Positions 36,014-45,084 are shown, counted from the stretch's first letter. The stretch is DNA of 64,000 nt from Paenibacillus nuruki (GCF_001721045.1 NZ_MDER01000030.1:186001-250000), one strand, 5' to 3'. Translations and numbers: made by a program. Notes: generated by a model from the letters alone, not told the origin.

Positions 36014-36049
36014 ATTTAATATAGAACAGAACAAAAGGAGCCGAATAAC

Positions 36050-36343
36050 ATGGTGACTCAAGCATTGATCGAATGGAATATAGATCCGACGTCGTTGCCA
36101 CAGCAGAAATGGTTAACTGATCAACAACTTAATCTCGATCTATCGCATACAAAAGTCGATCTTACAGAAGAAGGATGGACAATTCAGATACGTATTACCG
36201 AATCGCTACCTGATTCATGGGATACGTATGCAGAAGTCCAGTTTCTTACTGATCCTGATGATCCTTTAGAAGAAGGGTTTACCTTTTTATTATGGGCAGG
36301 TTCATATGTTGCTGATGTGACGATTGTCGGTATAACACATTAA
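36050..36343 (+). CDS. small conserved hypothetical protein
   Basis: A 97-residue acidic soluble protein, probably all-beta, with no recognised motif. A strong AAAGGAG precedes the ATG. It follows the DUF4173 gene after 36 bases and ends in a strong terminator, so the two probably form one transcript. Confidence 0.6.
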   Translation: MVTQALIEWNIDPTSLPQQKWLTDQQLNLDLSHTKVDLTEEGWTIQIRITESLPDSWDTYAEVQFLTDPDDPLEEGFTFLLWAGSYVADVTIVGITH

Positions 36344-36353
36344 TAGATCACGT

Positions 36354-36390
36354 CCAAAAAGCTCTCCAGAGAATAAGGAGAGCTTTTTGG
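36354..36390. terminator. strong terminator
   Basis: CCAAAAAGCTCTCC pairs perfectly with GGAGAGCTTTTTGG around a 9-base loop. Confidence 0.9.
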
Positions 36391-36475
36391 TATGTCTGGT
36401 TCTAATGTTATATCAAAATATATATCTATAGTATAAGTCTAATTTTGGGCTTAAGGAGCACATAGTAGAACTGAT

Positions 36476-37165
36476 TTAACTTTGCTGTTGAGTGGGAGCT
36501 AGTGCAATCTCACGAATATTAATACTTTGTGGCTGGCTAAATGCAAAATAGATCGTATCTGCAATCGTTTGAGGCATTAAGTTAAGTTTGGCTTTCTCGC
36601 CTGTGGTCTGATCGTTCCATTCAGTCTCAATCAATCCTGGAGAGATCGTTACAACACGTACATTGTGCGGAGCTACTTCTTCACGTACATTTTCACTAAT
36701 TGAATGAACAGCAAATTTAGTCCCACCATAAGCGACATGATCTGTAAATGTTTTTTTACCTGCTATTGAGCTGATATTGATAATCGTACCAGACTTTTGT
36801 TCGATCATAGACGGTAGTACTGCCTGCATACCGTTAAGAAGTCCAATCACATTCGTATTGTACATTTCTTGCCATTCAGCAGGATCTTGAGTCGTAATAT
36901 CTCCAAGCAACATCCGACCTGCATTATTCACTATTCCTTTGACAGGTCCAAAATGTTCTTCAGCTTCAGCAATCGCTTGATCGAGTGCCGGACGATCTGT
37001 AATATCAATAATCGCTTTCATCACCTGACGACCAGCAAAAGCTTTTAAACGGTCTTCCCGGCGAGAAAGTAACAACACATTATGTCCTTTAGCAATAAAA
37101 AGTTGAGCCGTGGCTTCTCCTATACTTGACGATGCACCTGTAATGACAACGAATCCTGTTTTCAT
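36476..37165 (-). CDS. short-chain dehydrogenase/reductase
   Basis: Classical SDR oxidoreductase of 229 residues: cofactor motif TGASSSIG (TGxxxGxG with the last Gly kept), NNAG, catalytic Ser in NISSIAG, and YxxxK as YGGTK. An Arg pair (SRREDRL) after the second strand suggests NADP(H). AAAGGAG lies before the ATG. It stands alone; the substrate is unknown. Confidence 0.9.
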   Translation of the reverse strand: MKTGFVVITGASSSIGEATAQLFIAKGHNVLLLSRREDRLKAFAGRQVMKAIIDITDRPALDQAIAEAEEHFGPVKGIVNNAGRMLLGDITTQDPAEWQEMYNTNVIGLLNGMQAVLPSMIEQKSGTIINISSIAGKKTFTDHVAYGGTKFAVHSISENVREEVAPHNVRVVTISPGLIETEWNDQTTGEKAKLNLMPQTIADTIYFAFSQPQSINIREIALAPTQQQS

Positions 37166-37393
37166 AATTCAATAAACTCCTTTATTGATATGAGATAGTG
37201 GAAGGGAATACGTCAACATTATCATGTCTATATAAGAAGCACAGTGAGAAAGCTTATACTTTGAAAAGAATATTTTAAAATAAATAATAATATCTTTTTA
37301 AGGTTTGAAAAGGGGATTTCAAGTCTTTCTCATCCGGTTTGTATGGTATAGTGTGCTTAAGTCATGAAGCAACATTGGCAGGAGGATTTGAAA

Positions 37394-38242
37394 ATGTGGC
37401 AAGTATTTGATCCGGATGATGAGGTATTGAAGCAAGAGTTTTTTCTGGCAGATGAGGTTCCTTACAATCTGATTCATCATATTATTGATTCACCTGAGGC
37501 TATGCTGCTCAAAACAGAAGATCATCGGGCGATATTTGCTCAGTCACCCGGTCATAATGCATGGTTATGGATTTCTCCTATACCTGCAATACAAGCCAGA
37601 CGTCTATTAATACAGGAATTAGTTCATCATTTATATCGCAATCAGCATCCTGTTCTCTGCGGAATTACTGGAGATCCAGCGGTTGCTGAATTATTCGCAG
37701 CATCGTATCAAGATGTGAATAAGATCTATAGCCGTTTTCATGCTAGTATTGAGTCACATAGTTGTATCAAAGTCAGATCGCTTAGTCATATTGCTGGTGA
37801 AATGATCAAGCCTGCTTTTGAGCATATAGATGTGATTGCACAATATATGTGCGAATTTGCAGATGAAGAATTCGGTGTTGAGATTGCAGCCAAAGATTAT
37901 GCACATGCAGCGGCTCGTGCAGTAGGAAGTGGAAATACATACTTGTGGATAGTCGATGGGCAACCTGTGGCTACTGCAAGTATTGCGCATCGTTCTCCTC
38001 GTTATGCACGAATTAATGGTGTCTATACGCCACCTCATCATAGAGATCAAGGTTATGCCGAAGCGATTATTGCAGCGATATGCGGTGTACTGCATGAAGA
38101 GGGAAGACGAGCGATGTTATATACAGATCAGACGCAAGTTTCTTCGAATCAGACCTATGGTAATGTTGGCTTTGCGATCAAAGGAAAAGTGATTGATATT
38201 CGCTTTCGCGATGTGTTAGATCCTCCTTTAATCTCAAAATAA
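37394..38242 (+). CDS. GNAT family N-acetyltransferase (two-domain)
   Basis: A 282-residue protein whose C-terminal half (from about residue 130) is a GNAT domain: INGVYTPPHHRDQGYAEAII (motif A), then LYTD and SNQTYGNVGFAIKG. The N-terminal half resembles the degenerate first GNAT-like domain found in related proteins. AGGAGG precedes ATG 37394, which is preferred over a start ten codons earlier. The acceptor is unknown. Confidence 0.82.
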   Translation: MWQVFDPDDEVLKQEFFLADEVPYNLIHHIIDSPEAMLLKTEDHRAIFAQSPGHNAWLWISPIPAIQARRLLIQELVHHLYRNQHPVLCGITGDPAVAELFAASYQDVNKIYSRFHASIESHSCIKVRSLSHIAGEMIKPAFEHIDVIAQYMCEFADEEFGVEIAAKDYAHAAARAVGSGNTYLWIVDGQPVATASIAHRSPRYARINGVYTPPHHRDQGYAEAIIAAICGVLHEEGRRAMLYTDQTQVSSNQTYGNVGFAIKGKVIDIRFRDVLDPPLISK

Positions 38243-38270
38243 ACATGCTTTTCTTATAGCAATAGTGTCA

Positions 38271-38315
38271 AATAACCTGCAACCCCTTCTTTTTAGAGGG
38301 CTACAGGTTATTTTC
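38271..38315. terminator. bidirectional terminator
   Basis: AATAACCTG ... CAGGTATT-type arms (38271-38279 and 38304-38312) with an inner CCCCTTC/GAGGG stem, between convergent genes. Confidence 0.82.
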
Positions 38316-38341
38316 GGTAGGCATTATCCTGTTGGACTAGA

Positions 38342-38992
38342 TCACAGCGATTGTGGTTCTAGCACAAGTTCATCTATTAATTTGCCTTTAAATACTTTCA
38401 GATACTGATATTGTCCGTTAATACATAGCTTCAATAATCCATTATCAAAGTCAGTATGCATGTCTTTGAAAAAGATACCTTCGATCACGATCGGTCGACC
38501 ATGTGTCTCATAGGCGATTTCATAGCCGCGTGGGGTCTGAACGACTTCTACATCTACACCTTCTTCATGCGTTTCTTCTAACTGCGCTTGCATCCGCTGT
38601 ACGGCTACAATATGTAGATCAATCGCTCCCAACTTTTCCAATAGATCATTCACGATAGAACCTTTCATGATTTCTTGCCAGCGTGTTTGAGCAGATTGTC
38701 CAATAATCAATTGCGTCACATCATGCTTTTGAGCAGTTGAAGCAATAATATCAGCAGCTTCTTGTCCATGACTTTCTAAAAGTACAAATGTACCTCCTGC
38801 TTCTTCGGTCAATTTGCGCCATGCCTCTATATATTTCTCTTCTTGCTGATCCATCTCATCGATCGGGTGATCAATCACACTGAGTACACAGAGTGGAGAC
38901 TGAATCAATTGAGATAAATGAATACCACGCCTGATCAATCGTTCTCCATTGGGCCCATAATACACACACACCATAATTTTTTCAGAATTCAA
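38342..38992 (-). CDS. universal stress protein of the KdpD-associated type with C-terminal extension
   Basis: An N-terminal Usp domain (about 1-130) has the KdpD-type nucleotide-loop sequence GQSAQTRWQEIMKGSI, and about 80 further residues are of unknown fold. KdpD Usp domains in Firmicutes bind c-di-AMP and adjust potassium uptake; here the domain is free-standing, with no kinase part. The longest frame starts at GTG 38999-39001, which abuts the ribosome site; TTG 38992, ten bases after AAGGAG, fits better. It lies next to a c-di-AMP riboswitch locus (39905). A link to potassium control is inference. Confidence 0.7.
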   Translation of the reverse strand: MNSEKIMVCVYYGPNGERLIRRGIHLSQLIQSPLCVLSVIDHPIDEMDQQEEKYIEAWRKLTEEAGGTFVLLESHGQEAADIIASTAQKHDVTQLIIGQSAQTRWQEIMKGSIVNDLLEKLGAIDLHIVAVQRMQAQLEETHEEGVDVEVVQTPRGYEIAYETHGRPIVIEGIFFKDMHTDFDNGLLKLCINGQYQYLKVFKGKLIDELVLEPQSL

Positions 38993-39042
38993 GAAAGGCA
39001 CACTCCTTTATTTCGTAGTTATGATCCATTAACCAGAATTGT

Positions 39043-39501
39043 TCAAAAGGAATAATAAGCGATGGTGTAATCTAACAAAAAAGCATGATTAATAAGCGCA
39101 TCTGTAGATGTCCATACATCAGGTGAATCTTGTAGTCGAATCCGCAGTTCAGTCAATGCTTCTAAAGCAACCTGACTACGTACACTTCCCCAATTCTGTT
39201 GCTGCTGATCGATATGAGAGAGTGCTTGATCTAGAGGGCATTTTTTGAGTGATGTAAATACTCGACTCCATTTCACCAGATCCAGATGCTGAACTTGATC
39301 TGTAAATGAATATTCCGCCCAGCCTGTAACTCCATGACTTGCGATTTTTAACAGCCCACAGTGCAGATAGCCATCCATTTCAGGTAAGGCTAGACGGCGA
39401 TTATCATACTGAAATACTTCAATAGAATGAATAACATGGACAGATGTGTTGCTAGTGGATACCGCATGAGTAACAGGTGAAATGGCCGATAACAGACTCA
39501 T
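39043..39501 (-). CDS. hypothetical protein upstream of the Usp gene
   Basis: A soluble protein of about 152 residues with no recognised motif. Upstream codons to 39603 are open but lie before the ribosome site AAAGGAG (around 39514-39520). Starts at TTG 39504 or ATG 39501 are both possible, with spacing slightly favouring the TTG. It lies 50 bases upstream of the Usp gene in the same direction, so the two are probably co-transcribed. Confidence 0.55.
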   Translation of the reverse strand: MSLLSAISPVTHAVSTSNTSVHVIHSIEVFQYDNRRLALPEMDGYLHCGLLKIASHGVTGWAEYSFTDQVQHLDLVKWSRVFTSLKKCPLDQALSHIDQQQQNWGSVRSQVALEALTELRIRLQDSPDVWTSTDALINHAFLLDYTIAYYSF

Positions 39502-39504
39502 CAA

Positions 39505-39904
39505 AAATCTACACTCCTTTAATATGATGTTTCTTTGCCTAATCCAATAACGATCCGTGTAACTGTCTATAACGATATGCTTGATGTCAGATATTGTTAG
39601 CAATCATAGTCCGCTCAGAGAAAGAAGTAAAATCAGACCTGAGTATTAAAAAGATCATATATCTGTGAAAACAACCATGTAATCGGATTCATTCTATTCA
39701 TTCATACGGTAATGTCTTGTATACTCATCAATGCGTCGGTTTATCCATTTATCCTGTAAAAGAAAGTAAAACAGCGCTAGATGAAGGAAATAGAACATTA
39801 GAAACCTACAATCGACTGGATTGCTCTATATCCGAATATAGCGAGCTTCAGTACTGCTTTACAAACGAAAAGAGCGGGCGTATGATTTCTTTCAAGTTCA
39901 TTAC
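39505..39904. other. divergent promoter region before the c-di-AMP riboswitch
   Basis: About 400 bases with no convincing gene. A hairpin, GCTC-TATAT-CCGA-ATATA-GC-GAGC, sits at 39823-39846. The riboswitch promoter must lie here, but no clear -35/-10 pair was found. Confidence 0.4.
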
Positions 39905-40090
39905 AGCTTAATGGCTGAAAAGGGTATCAATAGACCTTTCAATCAGCGGGGGAACCATAAGAATAGACACTATGCTAGTGAGCTATTCAGGGGTGAATCA
40001 GAGCAGTTGGTGAAGACCGATAACTCTGTAGGGAGACTCTTACTTCCGAATCCGTCAGCTAACCTCGTAAGCTGCAATAAGAGAGACGAC
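39905..40090 (+). ncRNA. c-di-AMP riboswitch (ydaO/yuaA class)
   Basis: Carries the ydaO consensus pieces in order: GCTTAAT near the 5' end, GCGGGGGAACC (39946-39956), GGGGTGAATC (about 39990-40000), GTAGGGAGA, then CCGAATCCGTCAGCTAACC with TCGTAAGC (about 40046-40072). A terminator with eight T follows. The class normally lowers expression of potassium uptake or cell-wall genes when c-di-AMP is high. The first gene behind it encodes a degenerate RCK-like protein. Confidence 0.9.
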
Positions 40091-40116
40091 AATAATCAAC
40101 TACGCCATGATAAGAT

Positions 40117-40174
40117 GCCGCAGGCACTTGTCTTAGAAGCTGATGAAGAGGTCCTCTTCTAACGGCTTTTTTTT
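40117..40174 (+). terminator. riboswitch-controlled terminator
   Basis: GCCG (40117) and TTAGAAG (40133-40139) pair with CTTCTAA (40156-40162) and CGGC, followed by eight T. Lies between the c-di-AMP aptamer and the next gene. Confidence 0.8.
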
Positions 40175-40208
40175 GTTGTCTACAATGGGTGGAGGAGCGC
40201 GAACAAGG

Positions 40209-40604
40209 ATGGAATATGAGCAGGAATTTGTACTGGTATCACCGGCTACTGTAGCAGGGGAGCAATTTATGCAATTGTTAAAAGTGAAAAAGATTCCATT
40301 TGCAGTGATCGTGAACAGTCAAGCCGATCAACTTCGATATCAGAAAATGGGGATTGAACATGTGCTGGTGATCGACACACAGCGACAAGAGTTATGGCGG
40401 ATTCCAGAGTTGAAGATTGGCAAAATTTATTTATTTGAACGCAGTCTACCGCTCTGTTGTCGTTATATCCAGATCTGCCGAACATGGTCATCACAGCAAC
40501 TCTATGTTATTACAGAAGGCAACCAATCCCGATTGATTTATCGTGGACTGGGCGCCGATTACATTATTCATACGAATGGGAGCAGTGCCTCCTTTTTGTT
40601 ATAA
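40209..40604 (+). CDS. degenerate RCK_N/TrkA-N-like domain protein behind the c-di-AMP riboswitch
   Basis: A 131-residue soluble protein. Its pattern of alternating strands and helices follows the RCK_N domain of KtrA/TrkA potassium regulators. It has a hydrophobic first strand, HVLVIDTQ in the place of the acidic second strand, and a closing YRGLGADYIIHTNG that resembles the GADRIIHP end of KtrA. The dinucleotide-binding GxGxxG is replaced by SPATVAG, so NAD binding is doubtful. The first in-frame codon (40143) lies in the terminator; ATG 40209 follows GGAGGAG at a long spacing (about 12 bases). The similarity is by eye and needs a profile search; control by c-di-AMP and a potassium role are inferred. 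Confidence 0.55.
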   Translation: MEYEQEFVLVSPATVAGEQFMQLLKVKKIPFAVIVNSQADQLRYQKMGIEHVLVIDTQRQELWRIPELKIGKIYLFERSLPLCCRYIQICRTWSSQQLYVITEGNQSRLIYRGLGADYIIHTNGSSASFLL

Positions 40605-40698
40605 AAAGGTGCTGTAGATCGATCGCTCATTTTATTTTGCAATTTGCTGATGATATCTTGATAATGAAGAAGATAGGGAATCAAGGCGATGCGCAGAA

Positions 40699-41415
40699 AT
40701 GGAGATGATCGTGATCGGTAAAACAGCATTAGTCGCAGGAGCCACAGGTCTAGTAGGCAAAAAGTTGCTGCGCCAGTTATTAGAAAGTACAGAATACACT
40801 CAAGTGATTGCTCTTGTCCGCCAACCTGTGCAACAACTGCAACATATGAAGTTGCAACAGGTTGTGGTGGATTACAATAAATTGCAAGATTATCGAGCGG
40901 ATATGAAAGCAGATGATGTATTCTGTTGTCTGGGAACAACGATTAAGCAAGCAGGAACGCAGAAGCAGATGATCGAAATTGATGTTATTTATCCATTTGC
41001 GGTAGCGCAGATTGCGTATGAGCAAGGAGCCAAACAGTTTATTGTTATCAGTTCTATGGGAGCCGATCCGAAGTCCAGTATCTTTTATACACGGATCAAA
41101 GGAGAACTGGAACAGCGATTACAACAGATTGGATATACCTCGTTGTCGTTGATTCGTCCATCTTTATTGCTTGGTAAGCGTAAAGATAGCCGTGCAGGCG
41201 AGCAATTTGGCACTGTCATCTCTCAGGCATTATCTTTCCTTATGGTGGGCCCTCTTCGTAAATATCGGGGAATAGAAGCAAGTGCAGTCGCTCTAGCGAT
41301 GTATCGAATTGCACAGACCGCCAAACCCGGATCGCATGTGTATCTTTCAGATCGTTTGCAGCGGATTGCCGATGAATCACAGCCTTCGACTGCTTCTACT
41401 AAAAAACGGAGTTGA
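40699..41415 (+). CDS. NAD(P)-binding atypical SDR (HTATIP2/YbjT-like) oxidoreductase
   Basis: A 238-residue Rossmann protein with VAGATGLVGKKLL (GxxGxxG), DVFCCLGTTIKQAG and VISSMGADPKSSIFYTRIKG, the signature of the atypical SDR group that includes HTATIP2 and yeast/bacterial relatives. The active site Tyr/Lys (YTRIKGE) is present. GTG 40711 may be the true start because GGAG sits just before it. It is transcribed in the same direction as the RCK-like gene and may be read through from the riboswitch transcript. Confidence 0.82.
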   Translation: MEMIVIGKTALVAGATGLVGKKLLRQLLESTEYTQVIALVRQPVQQLQHMKLQQVVVDYNKLQDYRADMKADDVFCCLGTTIKQAGTQKQMIEIDVIYPFAVAQIAYEQGAKQFIVISSMGADPKSSIFYTRIKGELEQRLQQIGYTSLSLIRPSLLLGKRKDSRAGEQFGTVISQALSFLMVGPLRKYRGIEASAVALAMYRIAQTAKPGSHVYLSDRLQRIADESQPSTASTKKRS

Positions 41416-41465
41416 CGTCATCATTTGTACGTATTAGTTCAATTATAGAAATGGAGAATTATAAT

Positions 41466-41789
41466 ATGCCTCAATTAGAACCTAAGCAAGCAGCTTCAAC
41501 GATCGAAAAATGGATTTCTTTTTACGATATGGATAATGCCAAAGCATGGGATAAAGACGATTATCCATTTATCCAATCTTCCTGCAAAGTGATGCGCAGT
41601 GCAATTCAAGCGTTACGTGGTAAAGCTCCAGCACAACCGAATGAGCGCCGTAAAATAGCGGCTGGATTAGAAGAATGGTTAGATGACTCTTTTATGGATG
41701 ATCCAAATGAATGGGAAAAAGAAAATAAAGCGTTTGTACAAGAAGCGTTAGAAGCGATTCAGTTTACGATTCAGTTTCTACAAAAATAA
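41466..41789 (+). CDS. small conserved hypothetical protein
   Basis: A 107-residue acidic helical protein with two similar Trp-containing halves (AKAWDKDDYPFIQ near residue 24 and NEWEKENKAFVQEALEAI near residue 79), which suggests an internal duplication. GGAG lies eight bases before ATG 41466. Its stop overlaps the next start (TAATG), so translation is coupled. Function unknown. Confidence 0.6.
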   Translation: MPQLEPKQAASTIEKWISFYDMDNAKAWDKDDYPFIQSSCKVMRSAIQALRGKAPAQPNERRKIAAGLEEWLDDSFMDDPNEWEKENKAFVQEALEAIQFTIQFLQK

Positions 41790-42325
41790 TGAATAATAAG
41801 CAGACATACTCTATACCAGATGGGTATATCCCTTTATCCAGCAGTGAGATTGGCGAATTTTATATCGCTTTTGAACCTCACTCGCATAGCTTCAATATCT
41901 ATGTGCGTGTAGTAGAACCTTCTACATCTCCAGCTATCGATCAGCCTGAGTCTCCTGTGTCGATGGTATTGATCGGCTATTTGAAAGTGACGTATTCGCA
42001 AGCATCCAAGCCTACCGAATCAGACGATGATCCTCATGAAATCACACAAGGGCTTGATGCTGTCTATATTAGTGATTTTCAGATTTATTTTAATTATCAA
42101 GATTTGAAATTAGCAGTTCCTGTTATTACGGCATTACGAGATACCTTAGCGACTCAAGGCTATCGGTTACTGTCTGCTCATCTATTCAAAAGCGAACGTT
42201 CCTATGCTAAATTACGTCACACCTATATCGACCGCTGTGGAGCGACTATACGGCGGGAATATAGTGATTATTTGATCATCGAATGGCGACTCAATCCAGA
42301 AGAGCATTCTGAAAGGGGAACGTAA
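41789..42325 (+). CDS. hypothetical protein, possible divergent GNAT fold
   Basis: A 178-residue soluble protein. Central strands (MVLIGYLKVTY, AVYISDFQIYF) and a helix (VPVITALRDTLATQGYRL) followed by a late strand (DYLIIEWRL) are compatible with a divergent acetyltransferase fold, but no acetyl-CoA loop is visible. It is coupled by one-base stop/start overlaps to both neighbours. Function unknown. Confidence 0.55.
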   Translation: MNNKQTYSIPDGYIPLSSSEIGEFYIAFEPHSHSFNIYVRVVEPSTSPAIDQPESPVSMVLIGYLKVTYSQASKPTESDDDPHEITQGLDAVYISDFQIYFNYQDLKLAVPVITALRDTLATQGYRLLSAHLFKSERSYAKLRHTYIDRCGATIRREYSDYLIIEWRLNPEEHSERGT

Positions 42326-42882
42326 TGAGCGATAATCATACAGACCTTATCCAGATCACTCTTTGCCGTGAAGAAGAAGCGCATATCATTTGCAATATGT
42401 ATCCTTATTATCTGTATGATCTGTCAGAGATTTGGGAACGATTGCCGAATTCACAAGGTGTTTTTGACGAAGAAGAATATGCGACTCTTCATCAACAAAG
42501 CGATGTTTTTCTGATCTGGTGGCGACATCCAGGCGTTCTTTATCCGTGGATTATTCGTGTGAATGGCGTACCAGCTGGCTTTGCGTTAATAGCGACGGCT
42601 CCTTATTTACCGGATGGTTCTAAGGCGCAGTATTATTTAAATGAGTTTTTTGTGATACGTCCATTTCGTGGACAAGGCGTTGCCCGTCAAGCCGCTAGTC
42701 ACATTTTTGATCAATATAAAGGGGATTGGGAGCTACAGACCAATGCATCCTCACGAAATAGCCATGCTCAATCATTCTGGAATCATGTATTGTCACAATA
42801 TACAGACAACCAGTACAGTCAGCAGGAAATCACCGACGAAGATCAGCAACAATTGCTGTCTTATTGCTTTAATAATCAATGA
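42325..42882 (+). CDS. GNAT family N-acetyltransferase
   Basis: A 185-residue acetyltransferase with a clear motif A, FFVIRPFRGQGVARQAASHI, preceded by a strand ending in NEFFV and followed by NASSRNSHAQSFWNHVL. It overlaps the upstream gene by one base (TAATG) and closes a tight three-gene unit. The substrate is unknown. Confidence 0.82.
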   Translation: MSDNHTDLIQITLCREEEAHIICNMYPYYLYDLSEIWERLPNSQGVFDEEEYATLHQQSDVFLIWWRHPGVLYPWIIRVNGVPAGFALIATAPYLPDGSKAQYYLNEFFVIRPFRGQGVARQAASHIFDQYKGDWELQTNASSRNSHAQSFWNHVLSQYTDNQYSQQEITDEDQQQLLSYCFNNQ

Positions 42883-42992
42883 AAAAGTAGCCCTTTTTGA
42901 CTTTTTTCAAATTGTTACTTTCTTTTCATGGACAAGATATAACGTTTTGTGTAACATAGGCATAATTCACTTTATTCATAAGGAGTATACCT

Positions 42993-44360
42993 ATGGCACA
43001 AAAAGAAGGTTCAGGTTCATCAAGTACAGGCAGCGGCAAGATCGAACGCTTTTCAACAAGCGGGTTTATTTTAGCAGCAATTGGTAGTTCAGTAGGGTTA
43101 GGAAATATGTGGAAGTTCCCGTATATCACAGGTAAATACGGTGGAGCTGCCTTTTTCCTGATGTTTATTATCTGTCTGATTGTAGTAGGTCTACCGATTT
43201 TATTAGCAGAAATGGCTATTGGTCGAAGTGGACGGGGTAATGCTGCGGCTTCGCTTTTCAACATTACAGGGAAGAAGCATTGGAAATGGATTGGTACTGT
43301 TCCTGTCGTTACGTCATTTCTAATTATGTGTTATTACGGTGTTGTTGCAGGATGGACATTACATTATACCGTTTTATCTTTTAGCGGTAGTCTATCTGAT
43401 GTGAATACTGATTTTACAGCAGCCTTTACGAATTTTGCAGGTGGATATGCACCGTTATTCTGGCAAGCAGTTGTGATGCTAATTACAGGTATTGTTATTG
43501 CTAAAGGGATATCGGGCGGAATTGAGAAGTACAACAAGATTCTGATTCCGGGATTTCTGGTGATTTTGCTCATCTTAATGTTCCGTTCATTGACGTTACC
43601 TGGTGCAGGAGCAGGGGTAGAATTTTTCTTAGCACCTGATTTTTCTAAATTAAGCCGAGCTTCGATCTTAACAGCATTAGGACATGCGTTCTTCTCTTTA
43701 TCTCTAGGGATGGGTTGTATGTTAACGTATGGTTCTTATGTACGCAAAGAGCAATCTTTAGGTAAAGCAGCGCTTGCGATCGGCGCAGGCGATTTATTCT
43801 ATGCACTTTTAGCAGGATTGATTATTTTCCCAACCGTATTCTCTTATGGATTAAAACCAGATCAAGGTGTAGGGCTAGCATTTATGGCTTTACCTGCTGC
43901 TTTTGCACAAATGCCTTTAGGTGCTTTTTTTGGAGGTCTATTCTTCTTATTGCTCGCGATTGCGGCAATCACTTCGTGCTTCTCTATTCTCGAAGTACCT
44001 GTAGCTTATGCGATGGGACAATGGAATTGGTCTCGTAAAAAAGCAGCTATTCTCGTCTGTGTGTTTTCTTTTATACTAGGTGTACCTGCTGCATTATCTG
44101 TAGGCGGTGTGCTTAGCTTTATTTCACTAGATGGCAAAAGTATTTTTGATCTATTCGACTTTGTGACTTCATATATTTTGATGCCTGTGGGTGGATTTAT
44201 TGTCACGATCTTTACAGGATATGCATGGAAACGTGCAGGAGAAGAAGCAGGAATATCTGGCTTCTGGTACGACACATGGATGTTTATTCTACGTTATGTG
44301 GCACCGATCTTAATTATTCTGATTTTCTTATATTCGGTAGGTATTATTCAACCAGAATAA
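42993..44360 (+). CDS. sodium-dependent transporter, NSS/SNF family
   Basis: Sodium symporter of amino acids or related amines (455 residues, about 11-12 helices). The first helix carries the family signature FILAAIGSSVGLGNMWKFPY, followed by GGAAFFLMFIICLI and LPILLAEMAIGRSGRG. The LeuT-like sodium and substrate region in helix 6 contains HAFFSLSLGMGCMLTYGSY. AAGGAG precedes the ATG. It is related to B. subtilis YocR/YhdH; the substrate is unknown. Confidence 0.93.
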   Translation: MAQKEGSGSSSTGSGKIERFSTSGFILAAIGSSVGLGNMWKFPYITGKYGGAAFFLMFIICLIVVGLPILLAEMAIGRSGRGNAAASLFNITGKKHWKWIGTVPVVTSFLIMCYYGVVAGWTLHYTVLSFSGSLSDVNTDFTAAFTNFAGGYAPLFWQAVVMLITGIVIAKGISGGIEKYNKILIPGFLVILLILMFRSLTLPGAGAGVEFFLAPDFSKLSRASILTALGHAFFSLSLGMGCMLTYGSYVRKEQSLGKAALAIGAGDLFYALLAGLIIFPTVFSYGLKPDQGVGLAFMALPAAFAQMPLGAFFGGLFFLLLAIAAITSCFSILEVPVAYAMGQWNWSRKKAAILVCVFSFILGVPAALSVGGVLSFISLDGKSIFDLFDFVTSYILMPVGGFIVTIFTGYAWKRAGEEAGISGFWYDTWMFILRYVAPILIILIFLYSVGIIQPE

Positions 44361-44390
44361 CCTGAATACAACAATCAAAGGAGCACTCTC

Positions 44391-44891
44391 ATGACTATTT
44401 CTTCACAAGAAGCTTTTTCTAAAGCGTTAGTGCAATCTTTGATCGGAGAAAGAGGGCATTTGCCGATTGCACGTGCTTTATCAGATATCGATTTAGAACT
44501 ATCAGGTCGATCTTTGGAGAATTCTCCATATACCATTTACCAGTTAATTAGTCATATGAATTACTGGCAAGACTTCATGTTAACTCATCTTAAAGGTGAA
44601 AAGCCTCAAATGCCTGCGAATGTTAGTGAAAGCTGGCCGACTGAAGTACAAGCAGTGGATGAAGCGACATGGCAAGATGTTTTGGATCGTTTTCTTCAAG
44701 GGATTGATTATGCGTGTGAATTAGCGCGTACAATGAATTTGGAACAACCATTAGTCTATTTCCCGGGCGAAACGGCTGCTGGATTGTTGCGTAATATTGC
44801 TTCTCATAATACGTATCATTTGGGTGAAATTGTATTGTTACGTCGCTTGTTTGGCGCATGGCCACCACCAGGTGGAGGATATCCAGCGTAA
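44391..44891 (+). CDS. DinB-like protein
   Basis: A 166-residue four-helix protein of the DinB superfamily. The likely metal ligands are the histidine in LISHMNYWQDF (helix 2) and the pair in SHNTYHLGEIVLLRRLFG near the C terminus. AAAGGAG precedes the ATG. It follows the NSS transporter gene by 30 bases and may share its transcript. Enzymatic role unknown. Confidence 0.78.
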   Translation: MTISSQEAFSKALVQSLIGERGHLPIARALSDIDLELSGRSLENSPYTIYQLISHMNYWQDFMLTHLKGEKPQMPANVSESWPTEVQAVDEATWQDVLDRFLQGIDYACELARTMNLEQPLVYFPGETAAGLLRNIASHNTYHLGEIVLLRRLFGAWPPPGGGYPA

Positions 44892-45084
44892 GATTTTATT
44901 TCTGATCATATTCATCATTTTATGTAAGATTTCGTTGGGTTACTTTTTGGGGTTAATTCAAGGTGGTGTTGTACAGCTTGATTGCGAATGAACATATCTT
45001 TCTTACGCAACATGATAATATTTCCAGTGATTGGTGTAATAATACATGGGAAATACATTTGCAGTAGGAAAAGGATGTGTAATC

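Noticed and set aside
39717-40162. Two overlapping short forward frames before the RCK-like gene
   Set aside because: They run through the c-di-AMP riboswitch and its terminator and have no ribosome sites.
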